From assembly GCA_043746815.1 (NCBI GenBank), contig JAYTQG010000119.1, positions 1-9,637 on the forward strand: a stretch of DNA of 9,637 bases, written 5' to 3'. Position 1 is the stretch's first letter; each line of letters starts with the position of its first letter. This DNA comes from JAYTQG01 sp043746815. Its GTDB lineage: Bacteria > Actinomycetota > Thermoleophilia > Miltoncostaeales > Miltoncostaeaceae. The translations under genes and the position numbers were made by a program. This document shows positions 1 to 5,382 of this stretch, piece by piece. The notes below the pieces were generated by a model. That model was not told the origin of the DNA. It searched no databases and saw only the letters and a program-made list of their open reading frames with translations.

Positions 1-1
1 C

Positions 2-865
2 TACGCCATGTGTGTGGACTCGAAGGACCCGGCTGAGATCATCGCGACCTGCAAAGCCTTCGCCCCGGCATACGGCGGGATCAACCTGGAGGACATCTCC
101 GCGCCGACGTGCTTTGAGGTTGAGGACACCCTTAAAGACATCCTCGACATCCCCGTCTTCCATGACGACCAGCACGGCACCGCAATCGTCGTCTTGGCGG
201 CGACCTTGAACGCCTGCCGACTGACCGGTCGGAACCTCGCCGATTTGAAGGTCGTGGTCAACGGTGTCGGTGCCTCGGGCGTTGCCTGCTCCAAAATTTT
301 GATCGCGGCGGGTGTCACCGACATCATTGGCTGCGACACCCGCGGGGCGATCTACAAGGGTCGCACCGAGAACATGAACTTCATGAAGGACTGGTACGCC
401 GAGAACACCAACCCGCGTGGCGTCCAGGGAAGCCTGACCGAGGCCATCGTCGGAGCGGACCTCTTCCTCGGGCTCTCCGGTCCGGGGACGTTCTCGCTGG
501 AGCAGCTGCAATCGATGGCGCCCAACCCGTTCGTCTTCGCGATGGCGAACCCGGTGCCGGAGATCATGCCGGAGATCGCGCGTCCGCACGTCAGCGTGAT
601 GGCGACCGGTCGCTCCGACTATCCAAACCAGATCAACAACGTGCTGGCCTTCCCCGGTCTCTTCCGTGGGGCGCTGGACTGCGGCGCTCCCCGGATTAGC
701 GAGGCGATGAAGGTGGCCGCTGCCGAAGCAATCGCGAGCGTCGTGAGCGACGCCGAACTGAGCGCCGAGTACATCATCCCCTCGGTCTTCAACCCGGAGG
801 TTGCCGTGAAAGTGGCCGCCGAGACCGTCCGCGTTGCCCACGCTGAAGGCCTCGCCAGTCGGTAG
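2..865 (+). CDS. NAD(P)-dependent malic enzyme, C-terminal part (5' end outside window)
   Basis: Malic enzyme oxidatively decarboxylates malate to pyruvate in the cytosol, linking the TCA cycle to pyruvate. The frame is open from the window edge, so the true start and the N-terminal part with the catalytic Lys region are missing, and the first ATG (position 8) is internal. What remains has the family hallmarks in order: the metal-binding stretches NLEDISAP and HDDQHGTA, the Rossmann motif GVGASG for the nicotinamide cofactor, the SGPGTFS and MANPVPEI segments, and the signature SDYPNQINN followed by AFPGLFRGALD. The C-terminus is intact and ends at a TAG stop. The family is usually about 390-470 residues, so roughly 100-180 residues are cut off. 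The choice between NAD and NADP cannot be read safely here. A pilin gene follows 44 bp downstream on the same strand but has no evident functional link. Family identification is very secure. Confidence 0.95.
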   Translation, partial: YAMCVDSKDPAEIIATCKAFAPAYGGINLEDISAPTCFEVEDTLKDILDIPVFHDDQHGTAIVVLAATLNACRLTGRNLADLKVVVNGVGASGVACSKILIAAGVTDIIGCDTRGAIYKGRTENMNFMKDWYAENTNPRGVQGSLTEAIVGADLFLGLSGPGTFSLEQLQSMAPNPFVFAMANPVPEIMPEIARPHVSVMATGRSDYPNQINNVLAFPGLFRGALDCGAPRISEAMKVAAAEAIASVVSDAELSAEYIIPSVFNPEVAVKVAAETVRVAHAEGLASR

Positions 866-872
866 TCCGAAT

Positions 873-887
873 GCTCAAGTCTTGAGC
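873..887. repeat. Perfect 15-bp palindrome (7-bp arms, 1-nt centre)
   Basis: The sequence GCTCAAG-T-CTTGAGC lies 7 bp after the malic enzyme stop. With a single central base it is better suited to be a dimeric protein-binding site than an RNA hairpin, although a 6-bp stem with a 3-nt loop is possible. No T-tract follows. A role as operator for the pilin gene, or as a weak terminator for the malic enzyme gene, is inference. Confidence 0.5.
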
Positions 888-893
888 CAATCC

Positions 894-909
894 GGCCGAT
901 ACATCGGCC
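894..909. repeat. Perfect palindrome abutting the pilin start codon
   Basis: GGCCGAT-AC-ATCGGCC ends at the base just before the pilin ATG. It can form a stem of 6 bp with a TACA loop. It occupies the place where a Shine-Dalgarno sequence would normally lie, and none is visible there. It could therefore control translation initiation or bind a regulator. The dyad is seen directly; the function is inferred. Confidence 0.5.
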
Positions 910-1389
910 ATGACAACACGACCTTCATCTGACGACAATAAGTCATGGGCCCGCCGAGGCTTCACGCTGATTGAGCTGCTGGTCGTGGTGCTCATCATCG
1001 GCGTCCTCGCGGCGATTGCGATTCCGTCGTTCCTCGGCCAGCGCAAGCAGGCGAACGGGGCGGCAGCGAAGACCGACCTCCGGAACCTGGCCTCCGGGGA
1101 GCAGTTGTACCTCCTGGAGAACGGCAACTTCACGAACGTGTTCGCCGACATGCGGAACTACGGGTACGCGAAGGAGTCCGGCATCATGAACGTTGCGGGC
1201 ACCGCCTTCGTCGCGACATTCGTGCTCTACAACAAGGCGGGCGCCGACATGACCGCAACCCCGGCGAGCGCCGACGGTAGCTACTGCGTCCGGACCGTCG
1301 ACGTCTCAGGTCAGATTTGGGTGTGGAACTCGAACATGAAGGGCCTTCAGCCGAAGACCACCACCGCCTGCCCGGCCACCAACCCGTAA
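910..1389 (+). CDS. Type IV pilin-like protein (prepilin, class III signal)
   Basis: A pilin or pseudopilin subunit of a type IV pilus or related filament, 159 aa. The leader is 17 residues and ends RRG, followed by FTLIELLVVVLIIGVLAAIA. This gives the prepilin peptidase cut site G17/F18, the conserved Glu at mature position 5 (E22), and the hydrophobic assembly helix (about 18-40). The globular part is short and contains two cysteines, C126 and C154, placed like the C-terminal disulfide loop of pilins. ATG at 910 is the natural start because it gives a leader of normal length. There is no clear Shine-Dalgarno sequence; a perfect palindrome sits directly upstream instead. No other pilus genes are in the window, so this looks like a stand-alone subunit. 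Whether it is a major pilin, a minor pilin or a secretion pseudopilin cannot be decided. Confidence 0.9.
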   Translation: MTTRPSSDDNKSWARRGFTLIELLVVVLIIGVLAAIAIPSFLGQRKQANGAAAKTDLRNLASGEQLYLLENGNFTNVFADMRNYGYAKESGIMNVAGTAFVATFVLYNKAGADMTATPASADGSYCVRTVDVSGQIWVWNSNMKGLQPKTTTACPATNP

Positions 1390-1399
1390 CGGCCGCTCG

Positions 1400-1518
1400 T
1401 TAGCCTCAGCCGGTCGCCCGGCCCAGGGGCACGACACACCTCGGCCATTCGGAGCACCGAGCGCCGCGTGATTCGCTCCGTGAAGTTCGGGCGGGGTAGC
1501 TCAATCGCCCTGATTCAC
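1400..1518 (-). pseudogene. Remnant of a MazF/PemK-type toxin gene
   Basis: Directly after the RHH antitoxin, the - strand reads TGGTGAATCAGG: the antitoxin stop TGA overlaps a GTG that begins MNQGD, followed at once by an in-frame TGA (1503-1501). One base further on, the frame continues ELPRPNFTERITRRSVLR (1502-1449). MazF/PemK toxins paired with this kind of antitoxin start like M-N-x-G-D-x-W-W-x-E-L-P-x-P, followed by E and then RRPVL. The remnant matches both halves with correct spacing in the second half (ELP-x-P, then E four positions on, then RR-x-VL). It lacks the few residues between GD and ELP, consistent with an out-of-frame deletion of about 11 bp. No later toxin sequence is recognisable before the pilin gene; the lower boundary of about 1400 is arbitrary. 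The toxin is therefore not functional. Family assignment is by eye from a short stretch. Confidence 0.55.
1409..1422 (+). terminator. Possible hairpin terminator after pilin gene
   Basis: GCCGG-TCGC-CCGGC forms a 5-bp GC stem with a 4-nt loop about 20 bp after the pilin stop. No T-tract follows, so it would only be a weak, U-less terminator of the sort often seen in high-GC bacteria. Confidence 0.3.
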
Positions 1519-1766
1519 CACGGTTCAGCAGCGATGGACTCACCCAACGCGCGCGCCGCCCTCCGGCTTGGTTCGCTCGGCTCGCGGGTGTAGCCCGCGA
1601 CAATCGCTTCGTCAATGCCCCCATCAATGTCGTCCCGCAAGAATTGCTCGATGGCAGTACGGATGAGGTCGGAGCGGGACCTTCCACTCATGTCTGCCCG
1701 TTCATCGAGCGCCGAGACCAAGTCGTCGCTCAACTGGACAAGCGTCTGCTGGCGGCCCACGACCAT
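1515..1766 (-). CDS. Ribbon-helix-helix (CopG-like) antitoxin, orphan
   Basis: An 83-aa probable DNA-binding antitoxin and autorepressor. The N-terminus has the RHH pattern: a beta strand (QTLVQL, residues 7-12), helix 1 (SDDLVSALDERADMSG) and helix 2 beginning SRSDLIRTAIEQFLRDD. The C-terminal tail (IDEAIVAGYTREPSE, ending AAEPW) resembles the toxin-binding tails of RHH antitoxins paired with MazF/PemK toxins. In that family the toxin gene follows with overlapping stop and start. Here the overlap is present (TGGTGA), but the toxin frame is destroyed, so the antitoxin seems to be an orphan. The ATG at 1766 has no strong Shine-Dalgarno sequence. It is divergent from the tRNA-Leu gene, with an 87-bp shared upstream region. 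An orphan antitoxin might still repress its own promoter or protect against related toxins elsewhere; that is inference. Confidence 0.8.
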   Translation of the reverse strand: MVVGRQQTLVQLSDDLVSALDERADMSGRSRSDLIRTAIEQFLRDDIDGGIDEAIVAGYTREPSEPSRRAARALGESIAAEPW

Positions 1767-1809
1767 AGGGTGCCACGTTGCGTACCAGCGGCGCGTTGTT
1801 CGCAGATAC

Positions 1810-1839
1810 CTGAAACTGCTCCGCTACGACGGCTAGAAT
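1810..1839 (+). promoter_or_regulatory. Probable promoter of tRNA-Leu
   Basis: A -10 box TAGAAT (1834-1839) lies 14 bp before the mature tRNA 5' end, with a weak -35-like CTGAAA (1810-1815) at an 18-bp spacing. The -10 match and its position are good; the -35 match is poor. Confidence 0.45.
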
Positions 1840-1853
1840 CACGGGGGCACCCT

Positions 1854-1935
1854 GGGGATGTGGCGGAATTGGTATACGCGTCGGTCTCAAACACCGATGC
1901 CGCAAGGCTTGTGGGTTCGAGTCCCACCGTCCCTA
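1854..1935 (+). tRNA. tRNA-Leu (anticodon CAA)
   Basis: A class II tRNA of 82 nt that reads UUG codons. The acceptor stem GGGGATG (1854-1860) pairs with CGTCCCT (1928-1934) through two G-U pairs, and the discriminator is A1935, as expected for leucine. The D-arm contains GGCGGAATTGGTA. The anticodon stem is TCGGT/ACCGA (1881-1885 and 1893-1897) with loop CTCAAAC, giving anticodon CAA at 1888-1890. A variable arm with a GCC/GGC stem follows, then the T-arm GTGGG-TTCGAGT-CCCAC (1911-1927). CCA is not encoded; the next bases are TAT. The gene lies between the divergent RHH antitoxin and the HEPN gene, which begins 48 bp downstream on the same strand. tRNA 3' ends are classical integration targets, but no second copy of the 3' end was found inside the window. 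Confidence 0.95.
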
Positions 1936-1982
1936 TATGCCCTGAAGGCAAGCCGTAATGCACTCGTTACCAGGGGTTTTCA

Positions 1983-2936
1983 GTGAGCGGCGGAGAGGCC
2001 ACGTCAACACTCTTGATGGACGATCGAGACGCCCTGGTGCGACGCCACTTCACCGACGTACTCCTCGTCCCCACAACCAGTGCGGGCACCACGGACGATT
2101 GGACTTCGCATCCGCCTGCTGGAGATCCTCCTGTAAACCTGGGAAAGGGAATCTGGCTCGAACACCTTGATGACCCCGAGACCTTCATGCTCGCCTGCGA
2201 GGCGCGAGGCGAAAACTTCAATCCAAAGCGACAGTTTGGTCAGCGGTACTCGTTCATCCGGCGCGACGCTCCCGGAGACGCCTGCAACTGGGACGCAGAC
2301 ACGAGCATGCACGCGATCGTCGCCCTCTCACGCCTCATTTTGTCCAACGCCTACTCCACCACCTACGCCGCCAGAATCGAAGAAGCCAGCGGCAGTCGAC
2401 CGCGTGAGGTCGTCCCAGTCCACGAACCGACACGCTTTGAGGCGTGGGTGCCAGCTCCCACACGCCGCGACTGGCTCGACCATGAAGAAGCGCTCGCTCT
2501 CGCGGCGCTCGCCGCGCGGTACTGGAAAAGCGGAGGCACACTTCCGCGTCGCATCAGCAACGCGCTCTGGCTTTGCGAGTACGGGTACCGCATCTACTGG
2601 GCCGACGTCCGCTGGCCACACACCGTGACCGCCCTTGAAGCTCTACTGAGCACCGATCGAAAGAATCTGCGGGCACAGTTCGTCAAACGCAGCACCGCCA
2701 TGGCGGCCGAGTTCGGTCTCACGGGCTTCGATGAGCACTTTGCCCATCGGGCGTACACGGCTCGATCAGAAGCGGTGCACGGCAGTCGCGTGCGCTTCGA
2801 GGACAACTCCAAGGCGGCCAACGAGCTTGACCTCCTCGAAACCTTGCTTCGATGTGCACTACGTAAGGCCATCGAAGACGAACAGTTCCGATCCAGCTTT
2901 ACGGACGAAGGCGTGCGCCAACGCTGGCCCGTCTAG
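1983..2936 (+). CDS. ApeA-like HEPN domain protein
   Basis: A 317-aa protein whose C-terminal third looks like the HEPN domain of ApeA-like proteins. The segment from about 213 to 300 has the pattern TALEALLSTDRKNLRAQF, then HRAYTARSEAVHGSRV, with the R-x4-H motif at R261 and H266. In HEPN ribonucleases this Arg and His form the active site; many members act in defence or toxin systems by cutting RNA, although others are inactive. The N-terminal 200 residues are not recognised and may be a sensing domain. The start GTG at 1983 is chosen because AGGGG (1972-1976) precedes it by 6 nt; an ATG at 2016 (residue 12) is the alternative. It stands alone 48 bp after tRNA-Leu, with no evident antitoxin partner, and converges with the pentapeptide gene. 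RNase activity and a defence role are inferences from the motif and setting. Confidence 0.75.
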   Translation: MSGGEATSTLLMDDRDALVRRHFTDVLLVPTTSAGTTDDWTSHPPAGDPPVNLGKGIWLEHLDDPETFMLACEARGENFNPKRQFGQRYSFIRRDAPGDACNWDADTSMHAIVALSRLILSNAYSTTYAARIEEASGSRPREVVPVHEPTRFEAWVPAPTRRDWLDHEEALALAALAARYWKSGGTLPRRISNALWLCEYGYRIYWADVRWPHTVTALEALLSTDRKNLRAQFVKRSTAMAAEFGLTGFDEHFAHRAYTARSEAVHGSRVRFEDNSKAANELDLLETLLRCALRKAIEDEQFRSSFTDEGVRQRWPV

Positions 2937-3037
2937 CGGTGGCCTTGGGCAATGGTCGGACCGTCACGGGCGTCGGCCTGTCTCCACGCGATGCCGCCGC
3001 TGACTGCCTGAAGCGCGCCGAGGGCGGCTAGACGGCA

Positions 3038-3063
3038 CGGGGTGCCCGGCGCCGGGACTCCCG
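3038..3063. terminator. Interrupted inverted repeat between convergent genes
   Basis: A perfect 12-bp palindrome CCCGGCGCCGGG (3045-3056) is flanked by outer arms CGGG (3038-3041) and CCCG (3060-3063) that also pair. It lies between the ends of the HEPN gene (+) and the pentapeptide gene (-), where a bidirectional terminator is expected. There is no T-tract on either strand. The rest of this 168-bp gap shows only a short coding-like tail (about 2937-3031). Confidence 0.35.
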
Positions 3064-3104
3064 AGGTTGATTGTGGCTCGGTCAGGTCGACCCTGGCTGC
3101 GATC

Positions 3105-4490
3105 CTACGTCCCGCGTTTGACCTGGGAACGCACGGCGAGACCGAAGAGGCCGAGCAGCAGCGCCCCGAAAATCCTGTCGAAGGTCACTGTCCACCGGCC
3201 AAGCGACGTTAGGCACTCCTCCCTGACGTCAAGACCCGGCACAGCCGCCCGGATCGCGAAGAGCGCCGCATCACTCGGGGGCTGAGTTGATGCCGGACAG
3301 TCGGAACGAGACGCACCGACAACCACCGCCGGACCAGCCGCGCCGGGGACTGGCGGGGTAGCCGACTTGAACCCCGACGACAGGAGCACCACGAACACAA
3401 GTGAAACGAGGATCAGCCATGCGCGCGCGGGCGGGACCGGGCGAACACCGAAACCCGCAGCGTCAGCGTAGACACGGAGGATCGAGCGCTCAGGCCACCG
3501 GGAAGGCCCCTGGTCGCGTAACTCGCGCTGCCGGCACCGCATCTCGATCTCGTAGAGCACGTTCGCGCCCTGCTCGTTCCGAGACTCCTCGACAACTGCA
3601 CGCAGAGAGCGCACACCAGATGCACTCGCCTCGCCCAAGAACTCTTGAGCGCCTCCGGATAAGTGCCATGCGGCCAGCGCGGAGTCAGGCTCAAAGACGA
3701 ACGGGCCGGCACACGTGAATGCGTCGAACGCTGGGACCCTGCTCAGGAACCTGCACCCCGTGAACGTGGCCCCCTTGGTGAACGTCACGCCCACGAAGGA
3801 GGCACTCTTGGCGAACGTCGCGAGCATGAAGGAGGCGTTCTTGGTGAACGTCGCGTTGGTGAACTCGGCGCCCTCGGTGAACGTGGCCTCCGTGAAGTCG
3901 GCGCTCTTGGTGAACGTCACTTCCGGGAAACCGGCGGCCCCGGTGAACGTCGCGAGCAAGAAGTTGGCGCCCTCGGTGAACGTCGCTTCCGTGAAGTCGG
4001 CGGTCTTGGTGAACGTCGCTTCCGTGAAGTCGGCGCGCTTGGTGAACGTCGCGAGCATGAAGGAGGCGCCCTTGGTGAACGTCACGCCCGAGAAGTCGGC
4101 GCCCTCGGTGAACCTCGCGCCCATGAACTCGGCGCTCCTGGTGAACGTCGCTTCTATGAAGGAGGCGCCCTTGGTGAACGTCACGTCCGTGAAATTGGCG
4201 CCCTCGGTGAACGTCGCGTCCGTGAAGTCGCTGGCCCCAAAGACCCTCGAAGGTTTGCCATTCCCTGCCTCTGTGAGCAGCTTCAGTAGCGCGGCACTGA
4301 CTTGGCACCCGCGCGCATCGAGGACCTCGCAGTCTTTGAGGTAGTAACCCAGGCTGACAGGATCGAGATGGGCGACGCAAAGTCCGTCTCGAACCGCCGC
4401 GCCCGCGATGTGACCAGGGCGTTCGACGCTGCATTGGACGCATGGGTCCCAGGGCTGCGGATGTCCAGCAACTGCAGCGGGGTCGGTCAC
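3105..4490 (-). CDS. Membrane-anchored pentapeptide-repeat protein
   Basis: A 461-aa protein in four parts. Residues 17-41 hold CVQC and CVAH, spaced like a small zinc-binding site. Residues about 88-248 form a Phe-rich repeat with Phe every 5 and 6 residues alternately, an 11-residue period of the FTEATFTKGAS type. This matches the Pentapeptide_3 style and is expected to fold as a right-handed quadrilateral beta-helix. Residues about 250-350 form a linker. Two hydrophobic segments follow (about 357-374 and 437-453), separated by a loop with C398 and C426, and the C-terminus is basic (RSQVKRGT). It should therefore sit in the membrane with the repeat domain on one face. Pentapeptide proteins range from gyrase-protecting DNA mimics to scaffolds; none of these roles can be assigned here. 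The start is a GTG at 4490 with a weak Shine-Dalgarno sequence. Other frames within the repeat also stay open and are not genes. Confidence 0.85.
   Translation of the reverse strand: MTDPAAVAGHPQPWDPCVQCSVERPGHIAGAAVRDGLCVAHLDPVSLGYYLKDCEVLDARGCQVSAALLKLLTEAGNGKPSRVFGASDFTDATFTEGANFTDVTFTKGASFIEATFTRSAEFMGARFTEGADFSGVTFTKGASFMLATFTKRADFTEATFTKTADFTEATFTEGANFLLATFTGAAGFPEVTFTKSADFTEATFTEGAEFTNATFTKNASFMLATFAKSASFVGVTFTKGATFTGCRFLSRVPAFDAFTCAGPFVFEPDSALAAWHLSGGAQEFLGEASASGVRSLRAVVEESRNEQGANVLYEIEMRCRQRELRDQGPSRWPERSILRVYADAAGFGVRPVPPARAWLILVSLVFVVLLSSGFKSATPPVPGAAGPAVVVGASRSDCPASTQPPSDAALFAIRAAVPGLDVREECLTSLGRWTVTFDRIFGALLLGLFGLAVRSQVKRGT
3741..4238 (-). repeat. 33-bp tandem repeat array inside pentapeptide gene
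   Basis: About 15 units of 33 bp encode the 11-residue protein repeat. On the + strand each unit carries a core close to GTGAACGTCGC followed by variants of TTCCGTGAAGTCGGCG. Some adjacent units, for example around 3993-4046, are nearly identical at DNA level, including synonymous positions. This suggests recent duplication or gene conversion. Unit number is likely to vary between strains. It is coding sequence, not a CRISPR array: there are no unique spacers. Confidence 0.85.
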
Positions 4491-4599
4491 GCGACCCGAG
4501 CCGCAGTCGTCGTACCATCGACGCTCAACGACACCGTAAAGGCTACGAACATCGATCCGGGCATCGACACCTCAAGGTCGGAAGTTCACTGGTACGGAG

Positions 4600-4629
4600 G
4601 GAACCGAATCCTCCTCTGCGGAGGGTTCC
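4600..4629. repeat. Bulged hairpin
   Basis: GGAAC (4600-4604) pairs with GTTCC (4625-4629), and CCTCC (4610-4614) pairs with GGAGG (4620-4624) around a TCTGC loop. A 5-nt bulge CGAAT interrupts the left arm. Function unknown. Confidence 0.45.
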
Positions 4630-4642
4630 GGCACAATTGCGC

Positions 4643-4675
4643 CCGGTCCGACGGAACTCGGACCGGACCGGACCG
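4643..4675. repeat. 9-bp perfect hairpin plus GGACC tandem repeat
   Basis: CCGGTCCGA (4643-4651) and TCGGACCGG (4658-4666) form a perfect 9-bp stem with a 6-nt loop. The right arm runs into a threefold repeat of the 5-mer GGACC (4660-4674). No T-tract lies on either side, so it is not a standard terminator. It could be a REP-like element or a structured end of a lost mobile element; that is inference. Confidence 0.5.
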
Positions 4676-4824
4676 GAGTTTCCCCGGGTTGGTGGACACC
4701 TCCACAAGGGCCGTCCCGAGACTGTCCGCTGCGATCTCCTGACCCCTGCGTTCATCCGTGCCCCAGTGGTACGCGAAAATGCAGTGAACCAGTACTGCAT
4801 GACGGTGTAAACCGGTACTCATAG

Positions 4825-5297
4825 ATGCAGCAGTGTGGTGCTCTGCGGCGGTGCGCGCCTACCGACCTCGACATATCGACACGCTTTCGGCGGAGATTCT
4901 CGACGGACATCCGGCTGACTGCCTCGCCTGGCGTGGACGCGCGCGACGTCATGGCTGACGGCAACCTCATCGGACGCCTACTGGAAACCTTTGTGGTGGC
5001 CCAGCTGCGCGCGGAACTCCCGCTGATGCCGTTCACGCGACTTCACCACCTGCGGACCGAAGGTGGGCGCCAAGAGGTCGATATCGTGGCCGAAATCGGT
5101 GCAGAGAGGGTCGTCGGAATCGAGGTAAAGGCAACCGCGTCGCCAGGGCGCAATGACGGCAAGCACCTTGCATGGTTGCGGGATCACTTGCACGGGAAGT
5201 TTCCGCTCGGTGTCGTACTCCACACGGGACCCCAGGGGCACCACTCGACGAGAAAATCATCGCGATCCCGATCTGCGCACTCTGGGGCCCGGGCTGA
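4825..5297 (+). pseudogene. Truncated, frameshifted DUF4143 ATPase C-terminal domain
   Basis: Full-length relatives are AAA-type ATPases of about 400 residues with an N-terminal Walker A domain and a C-terminal DUF4143 nuclease-like domain. Here only the C-terminal part remains. Recognisable sequence starts near 4897 (FSTDIRLTA), then LIGRLLETFVVAQLRAEL, HHLRTEGGRQEVDIVAE, VVGIEVKA and FPLGVVLHTG. The segments E-x-D-I-V and G-I-E-V-K-A look like the PD-(D/E)xK-like core. After HTGPQG the frame goes wrong. In the frame beginning at 5238 the expected end, APLDEKIIAIPICALWGPG, is intact and stops at 5297. One missing base in the GGGG run at 5235-5238 explains this. The original frame then runs on meaninglessly to 5814, antisense to the next gene. 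The lost ATPase half argues that this is a true relic even if the frameshift were a sequencing error. An intact shorter gene is unlikely. Confidence 0.75.
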
Positions 5298-5346
5298 CTC
5301 GAACATTCCCACGCATCTACCGGATCGCAATGGGAGGCCCGCCCGG

Positions 5347-5371
5347 GCCGGGCGTATTGCCCGTGCCCGGC
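5347..5371 (-). terminator. GC-rich inverted repeat downstream of HTH gene
   Basis: GCCGGGC (5347-5353) and GCCCGGC (5365-5371) are complementary. A more compact alternative is CGGGC-GTATT-GCCCG (5349-5363). It begins 12 bp after the stop of the leftward HTH-like gene and lies between that gene and the end of the DUF4143 relic, with which it converges. No U-tract is present. Confidence 0.35.
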
Positions 5372-5382
5372 CAGTCAACGAC

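Larger units (their letters stand above)
4491..4824. other. Intergenic stretch without convincing gene, rich in inverted repeats
   Basis: No frame here looks like a real protein. The short frames present have biased, low-complexity composition and no recognisable domain. The stretch should contain the promoter of the leftward pentapeptide gene, but no convincing -35/-10 pair was found. It holds two strong hairpins (4600-4629 and 4643-4666), a small GGACC tandem repeat, and a pair of similar boxes near 4788-4819. It may be the decayed remainder of the region that once carried the upstream part of the DUF4143 gene or another lost element. Confidence 0.5.

Noticed and set aside
1486..1512. tRNA-like 5' half (GGGCGGGGTAGCTCAAT) on the + strand
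   Set aside because: It resembles an acceptor and D-arm start, but no anticodon arm, T-arm or matching acceptor strand follows. The same bases are better explained as the mazF relic on the - strand.
1938..1950. Small hairpin TGCC-CTGAA-GGCA after the tRNA as terminator
   Set aside because: Only a 4-bp stem with no T-tract; not strong enough to call.
3741..4238. CRISPR-like array
   Set aside because: Units are contiguous 33-bp coding repeats with no unique spacers, inside an intact reading frame.
3663..4344. Two long + strand frames (about 208-209 codons) across the pentapeptide gene
   Set aside because: They are antisense readings of the 33-bp repeat; any frame of a repeat whose length is a multiple of three stays open. 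Their protein sequences are low-complexity mirrors, and the - strand frame has the proper Phe-rich repeat, N- and C-terminal domains and membrane segments.
3691..4518. A second - strand frame of 275 codons over the same repeat
   Set aside because: A frame-shifted shadow of the pentapeptide gene, rich in Arg and His with no domain features.
4586..4822. A - strand frame beginning MSTGLHRHAVLVH, faintly like an IS200-type TnpA start
   Set aside because: Only the first few residues are suggestive. The HUH motif and the catalytic Tyr region are absent, and the rest does not look like protein.
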